NCBI RefSeq assembly: GCF_000768555.3
Contig: NZ_KN293976.1
Location: 186,001-250,000 of the forward strand
DNA length: 64,000 nucleotides
Direction: 5' to 3'
Origin: Roseovarius mucosus DSM 17069
Lineage (GTDB): Bacteria; Pseudomonadota; Alphaproteobacteria; Rhodobacterales; Rhodobacteraceae
This document shows positions 1 to 8,867 of this stretch, piece by piece; position 1 is the first letter of the stretch; each line of letters begins with the position of its first letter. The notes under the pieces were generated by a model. It searched no databases. It had not been told where the DNA came from and was given only the letters and a program-made list of their open reading frames with translations. Made by a program: the position numbers and the translations under genes.

Positions 1-437
1 GCGTTCCTTTCAGTCTCGGTGAGGGGCCGCGAGGCGACCCAGGCATAGCCATCGGGGCACAGGATGCAGCATTCGCGCAGCCCATGGGGTTTGTTGGTGG
101 GGGGTTGAAGGATCATGCCGCCCGCACCCGTCGCGCGGGCGGCGGCAATGTCTGGATCTGTGTCGAAGAGGTGAATCGATGCCCCGGCCCCACGCGGCGG
201 GCTCTCGGGCACAAGGCCAAGGATCGGATTGGCGGCATAGGTGTGATCTGCGTGGAGTTGCATCACCTGATCACCGTAGACCATGATCGCAAAATCCGCG
301 CTGATCCGGTGGGCAGTCATGCCATAGACATTCACGAGGAACGCCGCCTCACCCCGCACATCGCGCACCAAGAGGTTAAGGCCAAGCCCGCGCAGGCCCG
401 CGCCGAAATCCTGTGGTGAAATGCTCTCGTAATCCAT
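1..437 (-). CDS. VOC-family (glyoxalase-like) protein, partial
   Basis: The gene reads leftward from an ATG at 437 and runs off the window edge, so its C-terminus is missing. About 145 residues are visible, beginning MDYESISPQDFGAGL. The pattern of an N-terminal strand (LNLLVRDV), a central QLHADH stretch and a late strand (LRECCILCPDGYAWV) fits a vicinal-oxygen-chelate fold as in glyoxalase and dioxygenase-like proteins. The substrate cannot be deduced. It is divergent from the AMP nucleosidase gene, with about 75 bp between the two starts. Confidence 0.75.
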   Translation of the reverse strand, partial: MDYESISPQDFGAGLRGLGLNLLVRDVRGEAAFLVNVYGMTAHRISADFAIMVYGDQVMQLHADHTYAANPILGLVPESPPRGAGASIHLFDTDPDIAAARATGAGGMILQPPTNKPHGLRECCILCPDGYAWVASRPLTETERN

Positions 438-511
438 TGACGCCCCTTTGACCGCAGCTTGATCATGCCCCCGGCGCGTGTCAACCTGAGACCATGGCGC
501 AGGAGACAGGC

Positions 512-1975
512 ATGAGCATCCACACCCCCGACCGGATCGACCCGGAGGCTTTCACAGAGGCGCGCGCGGCGGTGGACCGGCTCTGCCAGCTTTACGAGGC
601 GAGCACGGCCTTTCTCTGTGACGCCTTTGCGCGCGCTTTGGCCGGGGATCTGCCGCAGGGCCGCGTGCGCGCCTTTTATCCCGAAATTCGCATGACCACC
701 GCAACCTATGCCAAGGTCGATAGTCGCCTCAGTTTCGGCCATGTCTCCAACCCAGGAACCTATGCCGCAACCATCACGCGCCCGGACCTCTTTCGCGCCT
801 ATCTGGAACAGCAGATCGGCTTGCTCTTGGTCAACCATGGCGTCGGGGTGACAATCGGCCTCTCCGACACGGCGATGCCAGTGCATTTCGCCGTCGCAGG
901 CGATGCGGGGTTGAGCGTGCCGCAAGAGGGCGCAGCCGAGTTCACCTTGCGCGATTACTTTGACGTGCCGGATCTTGCGACCACCAATGATGACATCGTC
1001 AATGGTACATGGACGTCGGGGCTGGATGGCGCGGCCCCACTGGCGCCCTTTACCGCGCAACGTATTGATTATTCGCTGGCGCGGCTCACGCATTATACCG
1101 CGACCGACCCCTGCCACTTCCAGAACTACGTTCTTTTCACCAATTACCAATTCTATGTCTCGGAGTTCGAGACCTATGCCCGGCGCATGTTGGCCGATAG
1201 GACAAGCGGCTATACCGCCTTTGTCAGCACCGGCAATGCCGAGATCAGCGGGCCGGATGCCCCCTTGCCCGCGCCCGAGCGCTTGCCACAGATGCCCGCC
1301 TATCACCTCAAACGGGCGGATGGGTCTGGGATCACGCTGGTCAATATCGGAGTGGGGCCCTCCAATGCCAAGACCGCGACCGACCACATCGCCGTGCTGC
1401 GCCCGCATGCCTGGGTTATGGTGGGTCATTGCGCGGGGCTGCGCAATTCGCAGTCCTTGGGTGATTTCGTGCTGGCCCATGCCTACCTGCGCGAGGATCG
1501 CGTGCTTGATGCCGACCTGCCCGCCTGGGTACCGATCCCCGCGCTGGCCGAAATCCAGATCGCCCTGCAAGAGGCGGTGGCAGCAGAGACGCAGTTGGAG
1601 GGGTTTGACCTCAAGCGCGTCATGCGCACCGGGACCGTGGCCAGTGTGGACAACCGCAACTGGGAACTGCGCGAGCAATCGGGGCCGGTGCAGCGCCTCA
1701 GCCAATCGCGCGCCATAGCGCTCGACATGGAGAGCGCCACGATTGCCGCCAACGGATTCAGGTTCCGGGTGCCCTATGGAACCTTGCTATGTGTGTCGGA
1801 CAAGCCTTTGCAGGGCGAGTTGAAATTGCCAGGCATGGCCTCGGAATTCTATAAATCACAGGTCTCACGCCACCTGATGATCGGGATTCGCGCCATGGAA
1901 TCACTCCGCCGGATGCCGCTCGAACGCATCCACAGCCGCAAATTGCGCAGTTTTGAAGAGACGGCCTTCCTTTGA
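512..1975 (+). CDS. amn: AMP nucleosidase
   Basis: Cytoplasmic purine salvage enzyme that hydrolyses AMP to adenine and ribose-5-phosphate. The 487-residue product matches the family length (about 480) and has the two-part plan of Amn: an N-terminal AMP-nucleosidase domain (about 1-170) and a C-terminal nucleoside-phosphorylase-like domain with the GHCAGLRNSQ and LDMESATIAANG stretches. I chose the ATG at 512 because AGGAG lies six bases upstream; the in-frame ATG at 494 has no ribosome-binding site. Monocistronic; a stem-loop follows at 2001-2022. Confidence 0.93.
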   Translation: MSIHTPDRIDPEAFTEARAAVDRLCQLYEASTAFLCDAFARALAGDLPQGRVRAFYPEIRMTTATYAKVDSRLSFGHVSNPGTYAATITRPDLFRAYLEQQIGLLLVNHGVGVTIGLSDTAMPVHFAVAGDAGLSVPQEGAAEFTLRDYFDVPDLATTNDDIVNGTWTSGLDGAAPLAPFTAQRIDYSLARLTHYTATDPCHFQNYVLFTNYQFYVSEFETYARRMLADRTSGYTAFVSTGNAEISGPDAPLPAPERLPQMPAYHLKRADGSGITLVNIGVGPSNAKTATDHIAVLRPHAWVMVGHCAGLRNSQSLGDFVLAHAYLREDRVLDADLPAWVPIPALAEIQIALQEAVAAETQLEGFDLKRVMRTGTVASVDNRNWELREQSGPVQRLSQSRAIALDMESATIAANGFRFRVPYGTLLCVSDKPLQGELKLPGMASEFYKSQVSRHLMIGIRAMESLRRMPLERIHSRKLRSFEETAFL

Positions 1976-2000
1976 CCCTACGGAAATCCGCACAAAATCC

Positions 2001-2022
2001 GGCAAAAGGGCTTGCTTTTGCC
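2001..2022 (+). terminator. Stem-loop downstream of amn
   Basis: Perfect 8-bp inverted repeat GGCAAAAG / CTTTTGCC around a six-base loop, 25 bases after the amn stop and 86 bases before the HU start. The 3' arm holds four Ts but no long T-tract follows. It may terminate amn or sit in the HU leader. Confidence 0.45.
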
Positions 2023-2107
2023 CACTAGTCGTTGTGTTTAGCCACATCATAGCGTTTAATCGCGCGCATGAGGCCCAAGGGACGGGCAGTTGCAAGGAGA
2101 CCATAAA

Positions 2108-2395
2108 ATGGCAAAACCCATGACCAAGACCCAACTTGTCGCCGCTCTGGCCGATGATATGGGCAGTGACAAGAAGACAGCAGGCGCAGCTCTGGACGCC
2201 GTGATCGCGATCATCACTCGTGAAGTATCCGCAGGCGGTGCCGTGACCCTGCCCGGAATTGGCAAGATCTATTGCCGCGAGCGCCCCGAGCGTATGGTGC
2301 GCAACCCCGCCACTGGCGAGCAAATGAAGAAAGAGGCCGACAAGGTGGTCAAGATGACCATTGCCAAGGCGCTCAAGGACAGCGTCAACGGCTGA
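2108..2395 (+). CDS. HU-family DNA-binding protein
   Basis: 95-residue nucleoid-associated protein of the HU/IHF family, which bends and compacts DNA as a dimer. The start MAKPMTKTQLVAALA, the long helical N-terminal half and the strand-turn region PGIGKIYCRERPERMVRNPATGE are typical, including the RNPATGE DNA-binding arm. AAGGAGA lies seven bases before the ATG at 2108; an upstream in-frame TTG at 2090 is not needed. A strong rho-independent terminator follows. Paralogue assignment (HU-alpha/beta or other) is not possible from sequence alone. Confidence 0.93.
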   Translation: MAKPMTKTQLVAALADDMGSDKKTAGAALDAVIAIITREVSAGGAVTLPGIGKIYCRERPERMVRNPATGEQMKKEADKVVKMTIAKALKDSVNG

Positions 2396-2451
2396 TCCCC
2401 GGCCCGCTGGCAGGATTTCTGCAAAGCCAGCCTATACCAGAGACCAGAAGG

Positions 2452-2476
2452 GCCGCCCAATGGGGCGGCTTTTTAT
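2452..2476 (+). terminator. Rho-independent terminator of the HU gene
   Basis: GCCGCCC-AATG-GGGCGGC stem (7 bp, four-base loop) followed by TTTTTATTT. It also lies just beyond the stop of the convergent quinone oxidoreductase gene. Confidence 0.88.
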
Positions 2477-2497
2477 TTGTCTGACCGCAGGATCGGG

Positions 2498-3481
2498 TCA
2501 CGCCACCTTGAGGACGATCTTGCCGATGTGCCCGCTCGATTCAAGGCGGGCATGGGCGGCAGCGGCCTCGGCCAAGGGAAATTCGGAATCCATAACCGGG
2601 GCGATTTTTCCAGCCTCGAGCAAGGGCCAGACATGGGTGCGCAACGCCTCTGCAATCCGGGCCTTGGCCAGATCGCTTTGCGGTCGCAGGGTGCTGCCGG
2701 TGATCGTCAGGCGGCGCATCATCACCTGAGAGAAGTTCAACTCGACCTTGGGCCCCTGGAGGAAAGCAATCTGCACCAGACGCCCATCGTCGGCCAAGGC
2801 ATTGACATTGCGCGGCAGATAATCGCCACCGACCATGTCGAGGATGAGATTGGCCCCACCTTGGGCGCGCAGCACCTCAACGAAATCTTCCTCGCGGTAG
2901 TTGATGGCGTGTTCGGCGCCCAGATCTGCGCAGGCCTTGCATTTCTCGGCGCTGCCGGCAGTGGCAAACACCCGCGCGCCAAAGCTATGGGCGAGTTGAA
3001 TGGCGGTCGTACCAATCCCGGATGAACCGCCATGCACAAGGAAACGCTCGCCAGACTTGAGCCCGCCGCGCTGAAAGACATTGGACCAGACCGTATAGAA
3101 GGTTTCCGGCAGGCAAGCGGCCTCTTTGAGGCTGAGGCCACGCGGCACGGGCAAGCAATGCGCGGCAGGCGTGGCCACATATTGGGCGTAACCCCCGCCC
3201 GGTAAGAGAGCGCAAACCTGATCGCCAAGCGCCCACTCACTGACGCCCGCGCCAAGCGCCACGATTTCACCAGCCCCTTCTAGGCCCGGCAGGTCAGAAG
3301 CCGAGGGCGGCGGCGCATAGAGCCCGGCGCGCTGCAACGCATCTGGACGGTTGACGCCCGCATAGGCCAGCCGGATCACCACCTCGCCTGCGCGCGGTGT
3401 TGGAACGGGGCGTGTCGTCAGTTTCAAGACATCTGGGCCGCCCGCCTGCGTGATTTCGACGGCCTGCATCGCTTCAGTCAT
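2498..3481 (-). CDS. NAD(P)H-quinone oxidoreductase (QOR/PIG3 type MDR)
   Basis: 327-residue zinc-independent medium-chain dehydrogenase/reductase, predicted to reduce quinones or enones with NADPH. It shows the GroES-like N-terminal domain (AGVNRPDALQRAG), LPGLEGAGEIVALG, and the Rossmann signature HGGSSGIGTTAIQLAHSFGARVFATAG around residues 145-165. No catalytic or structural zinc cysteine cluster is present. Start at 3481: AAGGACA precedes it, and the longer in-frame extension would overlap the upstream COQ9 gene. It lies 16 bases behind COQ9, a pairing that suggests a shared role in quinone metabolism. Confidence 0.88.
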   Translation of the reverse strand: MTEAMQAVEITQAGGPDVLKLTTRPVPTPRAGEVVIRLAYAGVNRPDALQRAGLYAPPPSASDLPGLEGAGEIVALGAGVSEWALGDQVCALLPGGGYAQYVATPAAHCLPVPRGLSLKEAACLPETFYTVWSNVFQRGGLKSGERFLVHGGSSGIGTTAIQLAHSFGARVFATAGSAEKCKACADLGAEHAINYREEDFVEVLRAQGGANLILDMVGGDYLPRNVNALADDGRLVQIAFLQGPKVELNFSQVMMRRLTITGSTLRPQSDLAKARIAEALRTHVWPLLEAGKIAPVMDSEFPLAEAAAAHARLESSGHIGKIVLKVA

Positions 3482-3497
3482 GGGTCTGTCCTTGTTC

Positions 3498-4187
3498 TCA
3501 GTTCGGCCCGTTCCAACGACCCGGCATCCCGGTCTGCGCACTTGCTTGGGGCGCACGGATGCGGCTCAAAAAGTTGAGCGGTCCCGCCATGAGGCCCGAC
3601 ATCCACCGGTTGTCACGGGCCTGTGCCTTGAATTTCTCGATCTGCATCACATCCTCGATGCGACGATCCAGAAACTCCCATGTGCGGGTTTGACCTTCGC
3701 TGTCGTCGCCCAACCAATAAAGAACGGTCGCGCCATAGACGCCGGACAGCGTGGCGCGTTTGGTGTACCAATTCACATCCTCGGATGTATCGCCAAGCGC
3801 CATCCAGATGTGATCCGCAGTTTGCCAGAGCGCGCGCGCGCCATCGGCAGCATAGGGCGGCAGGGAAAAGAGGGTCATGCCCCGGCGGACAAGTTCACGA
3901 TCCTCGACCACCTCAAGCCGGGCACGCACGGCAAAGGCCACGCGGTCACGAAAACGTAAGCTGCTCAGATCCGTCTCGGCCAGTCGTTTCAGCATCGCGG
4001 CATCCCCGGCCGCATGATAGGCGAGCGCAAGATCGACCGCGCCCCGCGGGCAGATAGCAGCCACGAGGCCGGGGGCAATCCCAGCATCCTCGGCAGCGAG
4101 GCGCAGAGTGGTCTCGCTCCAGCCATCGAACGGCACATGCATCGCTGCAGCCGCGAGCAGACGGGTCATCAGATCGGGTTCGGACAT
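3498..4187 (-). CDS. COQ9 family protein
   Basis: 229 residues. COQ9 is a lipid-binding accessory protein of ubiquinone synthesis, with a TetR-like fold. The N-terminal helix-turn-helix-like region (WSETTLRLAAEDAGIAPG), the middle LRFRDRVAFAVRARLE, and the C-terminal segment with DDSEGQTRTWEFLDRRIEDVM are characteristic of bacterial COQ9 proteins. The start at 4187 has AAGGAG upstream. First gene of a two-gene operon with the quinone oxidoreductase. I infer a role in quinone handling from family and context only. Confidence 0.88.
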   Translation of the reverse strand: MSEPDLMTRLLAAAAMHVPFDGWSETTLRLAAEDAGIAPGLVAAICPRGAVDLALAYHAAGDAAMLKRLAETDLSSLRFRDRVAFAVRARLEVVEDRELVRRGMTLFSLPPYAADGARALWQTADHIWMALGDTSEDVNWYTKRATLSGVYGATVLYWLGDDSEGQTRTWEFLDRRIEDVMQIEKFKAQARDNRWMSGLMAGPLNFLSRIRAPQASAQTGMPGRWNGPN

Positions 4188-4212
4188 CGGCGTTTCTCCT
4201 TGCGGCGCACCC

Positions 4213-4241
4213 TAGACAAATCCGGGATGCTTTGCTATACG
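4213..4241 (+). promoter_or_regulatory. Candidate sigma-70 promoter of rpsU
   Basis: TAGACA (4213-4218) and TATACG (4236-4241), exactly 17 bp apart, 53 bases upstream of the rpsU start. The -35 box matches consensus at five of six positions, the -10 box at four. Confidence 0.5.
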
Positions 4242-4293
4242 GCGCCTTCCTGCAATCTATTGCAACTTTAACTTAGGAAGGTGGTGACACCAC

Positions 4294-4500
4294 ATGCAGG
4301 TTAGTGTTCGCGACAACAATGTCGATCAGGCGCTTCGCGCTCTGAAGAAAAAACTGCAGCGCGAAGGCGTTTTTCGTGAAATGAAGCTCAAGCAACATTT
4401 CGAAAAGCCGTCCGAGAAGAAAGCGCGCGAGAAGGCCGAAGCGATTCGCCGTGCCCGGAAACTGGCGCGCAAGAAAGCGCAGCGCGAAGGCATGCTCTAA
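4294..4500 (+). CDS. rpsU: 30S ribosomal protein S21
   Basis: 68-residue, very basic protein of the small ribosomal subunit, helping initiation near the anti-Shine-Dalgarno region. Starts [21 protein letters not shown] and ends in a Lys/Arg-rich tail ([19 protein letters not shown]), as usual for alphaproteobacterial bS21. TTAGGAAGGTGG lies about 11-20 bases upstream of the ATG. It stands alone between a candidate promoter and a strong terminator. Confidence 0.97.
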   Translation: MQVSVRDNNVDQALRALKKKLQREGVFREMKLKQHFEKPSEKKAREKAEAIRRARKLARKKAQREGML

Positions 4501-4536
4501 GAGCGCTCTCCGCAGGTTTTTGCGGCACGTTTGACG

Positions 4537-4564
4537 ACCCCCGGGCAGATGCTTCGGGGGTTTG
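4537..4564 (+). terminator. Rho-independent terminator of rpsU
   Basis: ACCCCCG ... CGGGGGT stem (7 bp) with an 11-base loop, followed by TTTGTCGTT, 37 bases after the rpsU stop. Confidence 0.8.
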
Positions 4565-4636
4565 TCGTTCTTGTGGCTTAGCCCTATCAGCCCAAGTGTC
4601 AGTCGCCTGTAGATTTCAGCCTGAAACAGGGCGCGA

Positions 4637-4825
4637 TCAGCTCAGCTGGCAGAGCGGCGCATCCTGACGGATCGAGGTGACAAAGCGCCCCTCTGCTGTG
4701 TCGCGGATGGCATAGCCATACCCGCGCAGGCGGTGCTTCCATTCCCGCTCGGAAACGGCGAGATGACGCTCGCGCATCACGAGGTTGCGGATTTCTGTGC
4801 TGCTGTCAGTATGGTTCAGGTTCAT
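4637..4825 (-). CDS. Small hypothetical protein (62 aa)
   Basis: Not recognised. The product begins MNLNHTDSSTEIRNLVMRER and contains a compact charged middle (SEREWKHRLRGYGYAIRDT) and a short hydrophobic end (DAPLCQLS). No signal peptide or membrane segment. It is transcribed leftward in the rpsU-GATase gap, convergent with rpsU. The ribosome-binding site (GGGATAG) is weak. Codon use and composition look coding, but the call rests on an intact frame only. Confidence 0.5.
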   Translation of the reverse strand: MNLNHTDSSTEIRNLVMRERHLAVSEREWKHRLRGYGYAIRDTAEGRFVTSIRQDAPLCQLS

Positions 4826-4930
4826 TGTTTCTATCCCTGTTAAAATTTGCCTCTAATCTTAGGGATAGGTGACGGATGTGGCGGCAATCGCACCGGATTA
4901 TGGCAGGGCCGGGGAATTGTCAGGGCAAGA

Positions 4931-5650
4931 TCAACGTGCCGCAGCATCCACGCCGGGCAATTGCGCAGCATCGTCGCGGCGCGCAGATGCGGCGGCCATG
5001 AGCGCACGAAAGATGCCCATTTGCCGATGCGCATAAAAGAGATGCTCGGGGTGCCATTGCACGCCCAAGGCAAAGGGCTCTGTCATCCGTTCGATTGCCT
5101 GAATCATGCCCCCGCTGTCCCGCGCCGCGATGCGCAACCCATCCCCCAAACGGTCCACGGCCTGCGTGTGCAGGGCGTTCACCTTCATCGGCTTTGCTCC
5201 AGCGAGCTTTGCCAGGCGCGTGCCACGCACGATCTGCACGGTCTTGCGCGGAAGCACGGTGCGGATATGGTCGCTGGCTTGATAGGTGGCATAGGCATCC
5301 TGATGCAGCGTGCCGCCAAGTGCTATGTTGAGCATCTGACTGCCCCGACAGATGCCCAAGACAGGCTTGAAATGCTCGAACGCTGCGAGCACCAACTTGC
5401 GCTCCAACGCATCTCGGTCAGGATCAAGGCGCGCGGATTTCACAAGCCGTCCGCCATAGAGATCCGGCGAAATGTCATCCCCGCCACCGATGATAAGCCC
5501 GTCTACGGTGGTAATGTCGGCGACACGCCCCGCCTGCCAGCGCAGAGCGCGCCCGCCAGCCAGCCACACATTGAGCGCGATGAGTGGAAAGATACGCCAC
5601 CCCGAGCGGCGCGAGACAGTGACCCCGATCACCGGGCGACGAGAGGTCAT
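4931..5650 (-). CDS. Class-I glutamine amidotransferase / gamma-glutamyl hydrolase (peptidase C26)
   Basis: 239-residue cytoplasmic hydrolase of the PuuD/gamma-glutamyl-GABA hydrolase type. The nucleophile is Cys101 in LGICRGSQ; His200 and Glu202 in GVQWHPEH complete the triad, and IIGGGDDISPDLYG is the family's early loop. The start at 5650 overlaps the amidoligase stop by four bases (ATGA), so translation is coupled; a longer frame reading 54 codons further upstream would lie wholly inside the amidoligase. The pairing suggests it hydrolyses or remodels the gamma-glutamyl or other amide bond that the upstream ligase makes. The substrate is unknown. Confidence 0.88.
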   Translation of the reverse strand: MTSRRPVIGVTVSRRSGWRIFPLIALNVWLAGGRALRWQAGRVADITTVDGLIIGGGDDISPDLYGGRLVKSARLDPDRDALERKLVLAAFEHFKPVLGICRGSQMLNIALGGTLHQDAYATYQASDHIRTVLPRKTVQIVRGTRLAKLAGAKPMKVNALHTQAVDRLGDGLRIAARDSGGMIQAIERMTEPFALGVQWHPEHLFYAHRQMGIFRALMAAASARRDDAAQLPGVDAAAR

Positions 5651-6600
5651 GCGCGGTCCAGCCCCGCCGATTGCAGGATTCGCCCCGCGCGGGTGGCCCA
5701 ACTCTGACGCGAGAGCGTCAGCAAGCCGTGATCGTCGAGCCATGCCTGTGACAGGCGGGTAAGCAGCGCCGTATCCGCAGCCGCCCGTTCCACCGTGAGC
5801 CAGCGCTGCCATTCATCGGCTATGCACCAGCCGCGCTCGTCGATCCGACAATCGGGCAAGCGGAAATGAAAGGTCGGGCGCGCAGATGTCTTGTCGGTGA
5901 TGGCCGCCCTGATCCGCGCCTCATCGAAATGCGCAAAGAGCGGCAGCATGTCGAGACCACGATTTCGGCTCGGGGTGAGTTCGAGATAGAGACCTGTCAC
6001 ATGGTCGCGGCTGGCACCCGGTCCGGCCTTGATCAACGCACGGGTGAAATCAATCGGGTATGGGTCCGTAAAGGGCAAGAGGCGCCGGGACTCGTCAATC
6101 GGGTTGGCGGCGCGCAACCAATCCTCGATCAGGGCATAGGCCAGCAAGGGACGCACCGTATCCGCATCCGCCTCGCTGGCCATCTCGATGTTGAGATGCA
6201 GTCCAAAGCCAAAGAACCAGCCTGCGCCGCTACCCAAGGCCCCCGCATCCCGCAAGGCATTGCGCAGATCGTCAAGACGGCCAAGGCCATCCATGTCGAG
6301 CGGTTCGGTGACGATTTCCACCGGCACCACATCGCGCCCCAGATCAAGAGCCAGATCACGCAGTTTGCTCTGCTGGGAGTTGCGTAGAAAGATGTCGAGA
6401 TAGATGTCGATCTCGCCGATCTGACTGTTCTCGACACGCCAGATATGGCTGTCGACTTGGGACGCGGTGCCATCCAGCGTGGTTGCACAGAGGCGCGCCA
6501 CTTGCTCTACGGGCAAGCCGCCAAGCTCGATCTCGACCCCCACAAGGCGGGGATCACCCTTGGCGTTCATCGGTTGCGGCAGAGAGGGAAAGGCGGTCAT
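5647..6600 (-). CDS. Amidoligase enzyme (Amidoligase_2 family)
   Basis: 317 residues. Members of this glutamine-synthetase-fold (COOH-NH2 ligase) family are predicted to join a carboxylate and an amine with ATP. Visible hallmarks are the early GVEIELGGL (acidic metal/ATP-binding strand), FGFGLHLNIE in the middle and YLELTPSRNRGLDMLPLF further on, with conserved Glu, His, Asn and Arg. The ATG at 6600 lies four bases after the rlmN stop and is preferred to an upstream in-frame start inside rlmN. It forms a coupled pair with the amidotransferase downstream. The substrate cannot be read from sequence. Confidence 0.85.
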   Translation of the reverse strand: MTAFPSLPQPMNAKGDPRLVGVEIELGGLPVEQVARLCATTLDGTASQVDSHIWRVENSQIGEIDIYLDIFLRNSQQSKLRDLALDLGRDVVPVEIVTEPLDMDGLGRLDDLRNALRDAGALGSGAGWFFGFGLHLNIEMASEADADTVRPLLAYALIEDWLRAANPIDESRRLLPFTDPYPIDFTRALIKAGPGASRDHVTGLYLELTPSRNRGLDMLPLFAHFDEARIRAAITDKTSARPTFHFRLPDCRIDERGWCIADEWQRWLTVERAAADTALLTRLSQAWLDDHGLLTLSRQSWATRAGRILQSAGLDRA

Positions 6601-6604
6601 GGGC

Positions 6605-7783
6605 CTAATGCCCAACCTCGGCCTCGATCTGAGCACGGGATTTGCGTGCGCGCTCGGTGGCGGATTTCAATTGACCGCAGGCGGCCATGATGTCTTCGCC
6701 CCGTGGCGTGCGGATCGGGCTGGCATACCCGGCCTTGTAGATGATGTCGGCAAAACGCTCGATCCGCTCCCAATCGCTGCGCTGATAGGGGCTTCCGGGC
6801 CATTCGTTGAATGGGATGAGATTGATCTTGGCCGGGATGCCCTTGATCAGTTGTACCAGACGGCGGGCGTCGGCGTCACTGTCATTGACCCCTTTGAGCA
6901 TGACATATTCAAAAGTGATCCGCTCGGAATTAGACAGGCGCGGATAGTCGCGCAGCGTCTCGAGCAGCGTGGCGATGTTCCATTTCTTGTTGATCGGCAC
7001 CAGCGTGTCGCGCACCTCGTCGGTGGTGGCGTGAAAGCTCACGGCCAAGAGACAGCCGATTTCCTCTGCCGTCTTGGCAATCTCAGGCACCACACCAGAG
7101 GTCGAGAGCGTGATGCGGCGGCGCGACAGGGAAATCCCCTCGCCATCCATGGCGATCTTCATCGCATCGCGCACGTTGTCGAAATTATAAAGCGGCTCGC
7201 CCATGCCCATCAGAACGATGTTGCTGATAAGGCGCGGACGTTCGCCCGCAGGCTCGCCCGGTTTCGGCCATTCATTCAGGTCGTCGCGCGCCAGCATCAC
7301 CTGACCGATGATCTCGCCGGCCGTCAGGTTGCGCACCAGTTTCTGTGTGCCGGTGTGGCAAAACGAACAGGTGAGCGTGCAGCCCACCTGAGAAGAGATG
7401 CACAGCGTGCCGCGATCGGTTTCGGGGATATAGACAACCTCGACCTCGTGACCGCCCGCGATGCGCACCAGATACTTTCGCGTGCCATCGGCGCTGACTT
7501 GCTTGCTCACGACTTCGGGGATCGCCACCACGAACTTCTCGGCAAGTTCCGCGCGATAGGCCTTGGCCAGATTGGTCATGGCATGGAAATCGCGCACGCC
7601 CCATTGATAAATCCATTGCCAGATCTGGTTGACCCGCATCTTGGCCTGCTTTTCGGGCGTGCCATGCGCGATCAGAACCTCGCGCAGGGTATCGCGGGTG
7701 AGACCGACAAGGTTCACCGGCCCCTCGGGCAACTTGCGGGGGATTGTCAGAACATCCTGTGTGATCGGGGCAGTTTGGGTCAT
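6605..7783 (-). CDS. rlmN: 23S rRNA / tRNA adenine-C2 methyltransferase RlmN
   Basis: 392-residue radical-SAM enzyme that methylates C2 of A2503 in 23S rRNA and A37 of some tRNAs. The [4Fe-4S] motif is Cys135-x3-Cys139-x2-Cys142 (TCSFCHTG), and the C-terminal radical-forming cysteine is Cys369 in [23 protein letters not shown] and [13 protein letters not shown] are further family signatures. Start at 7783 (MTQTAPIT): GACAGG is nearby, while the longer frame would add 30 non-conserved residues. Head of a transcript that continues into the amidoligase/amidotransferase pair. Confidence 0.97.
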   Translation of the reverse strand: MTQTAPITQDVLTIPRKLPEGPVNLVGLTRDTLREVLIAHGTPEKQAKMRVNQIWQWIYQWGVRDFHAMTNLAKAYRAELAEKFVVAIPEVVSKQVSADGTRKYLVRIAGGHEVEVVYIPETDRGTLCISSQVGCTLTCSFCHTGTQKLVRNLTAGEIIGQVMLARDDLNEWPKPGEPAGERPRLISNIVLMGMGEPLYNFDNVRDAMKIAMDGEGISLSRRRITLSTSGVVPEIAKTAEEIGCLLAVSFHATTDEVRDTLVPINKKWNIATLLETLRDYPRLSNSERITFEYVMLKGVNDSDADARRLVQLIKGIPAKINLIPFNEWPGSPYQRSDWERIERFADIIYKAGYASPIRTPRGEDIMAACGQLKSATERARKSRAQIEAEVGH

Positions 7784-7845
7784 GGGCCTGTCGCGGTTCG
7801 GGCTGGGATATGATCCCATATAGGATTCGCACACGGATTCCAAAG

Positions 7846-7871
7846 GGTTTGGCGGAGGGCACCGCCAAACC
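7846..7871 (-). terminator. Hairpin downstream of the agmatinase operon
   Basis: Perfect 10-bp stem GGTTTGGCGG / CCGCCAAACC with a six-base loop, 27 bases after the agmatinase stop. Reading leftward it is followed by CTTTGG, so the T-tract is poor. Confidence 0.6.
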
Positions 7872-7898
7872 ATGCGTCATGTGTGATCTGTTGGGGCC

Positions 7899-8867
7899 TT
7901 ACCCCTCGGCGTGTTGCCCCGCCATGACGCAGAGCAGTTCAAACATGATCGACGCCCCCAAAAAGGCCGTGCCGCCAGAGGCGTCAAACGGCGGGGACAC
8001 CTCGACCAGATCGGCACCGATAATGTTGACCCCTTCCAGCCCGCGCACCACCTGCAATGCCTGATAGCTGTTGGGGCCGCCCACCTCAGGTGTGCCGGTG
8101 CCGGGCGCGAAGGTAGGATCAACAAAATCGATGTCGTAACTGACATAGGTATCACCGCTACCTGCAATCTCGCGTGCCTCGGCCATCACATCCTCGGGAC
8201 CGCGCGCATGGAATTCCTCGATCAGGATCAGGCGGATGCCAACGGCCGCCGCGAAATCCCGATCTTCGGTGTCATACATGGTGCCGCGCAGCCCGATCAT
8301 CACCACGCGCTTGGGGTCGAGCAGACCCTCTTCCACGGCGCGGCGGAAGGGGGTGCCGTGGGTATACATCGTGCCGCCGAAATAGGAGTGATAGAGGTCT
8401 GTGTGGCTGTCGAAGTGGATCATGCCCACCGGCGCGCGGCGGGCCAGCGACCGAAGCACCGGCAGGGTCGTGAGGTGATCACCGCCTGCGGTCAACGGGA
8501 GGATCCCCGCGCCGGTCACACTATCGTAAAATTCAGTAATCCGACGCATGCTGTCGATGATATCCGCAGGGTTTGGCCCCACATCCCCCAGATCGGCGCA
8601 ATTCACTGCCTCGAACGGGCGCATGCCGGATGTCGGATGCTGCGCGCGGATCATCGTGGAGGCATCGCGCAACTGGCGGGGGCCGTGGCGCGGACCGGGG
8701 CGATTGGTGGTGCCACTGTCCCACGGCACGCCGATCAAGCCGATCTGCACCTCGTCAAACTTTGCATGCCCTGTGGGCACATAGGGCAGGCGCATGAAGG
8801 TGGGCACACCGGCAAAGCGCGGCAACTCAAAACCGGACACCGGATGAAAGAAGGGATCGGAGGTCAT
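7899..8867 (-). CDS. speB: Agmatinase / ureohydrolase family protein
   Basis: 322-residue manganese-dependent ureohydrolase. Metal-binding motifs are GGDH (128-131), HFDSHTD (151-157) and SYDIDFVDPTFAPGTGTPEVGG (around 240-260). The predicted reaction is agmatine to putrescine and urea, but guanidinobutyrase and guanidino-acid hydrolases share these motifs, so the substrate is not fixed. The second motif has Ser where arginases usually have Ala (HFDAHTD). It overlaps the NlpC/P60 gene by four bases and ends a three-gene operon. Confidence 0.85.
   Translation of the reverse strand: MTSDPFFHPVSGFELPRFAGVPTFMRLPYVPTGHAKFDEVQIGLIGVPWDSGTTNRPGPRHGPRQLRDASTMIRAQHPTSGMRPFEAVNCADLGDVGPNPADIIDSMRRITEFYDSVTGAGILPLTAGGDHLTTLPVLRSLARRAPVGMIHFDSHTDLYHSYFGGTMYTHGTPFRRAVEEGLLDPKRVVMIGLRGTMYDTEDRDFAAAVGIRLILIEEFHARGPEDVMAEAREIAGSGDTYVSYDIDFVDPTFAPGTGTPEVGGPNSYQALQVVRGLEGVNIIGADLVEVSPPFDASGGTAFLGASIMFELLCVMAGQHAEG

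Noticed and set aside
6467..7813. A 448-codon plus-strand open frame
   Set aside because: Antisense to rlmN and the amidoligase, both clearly real.
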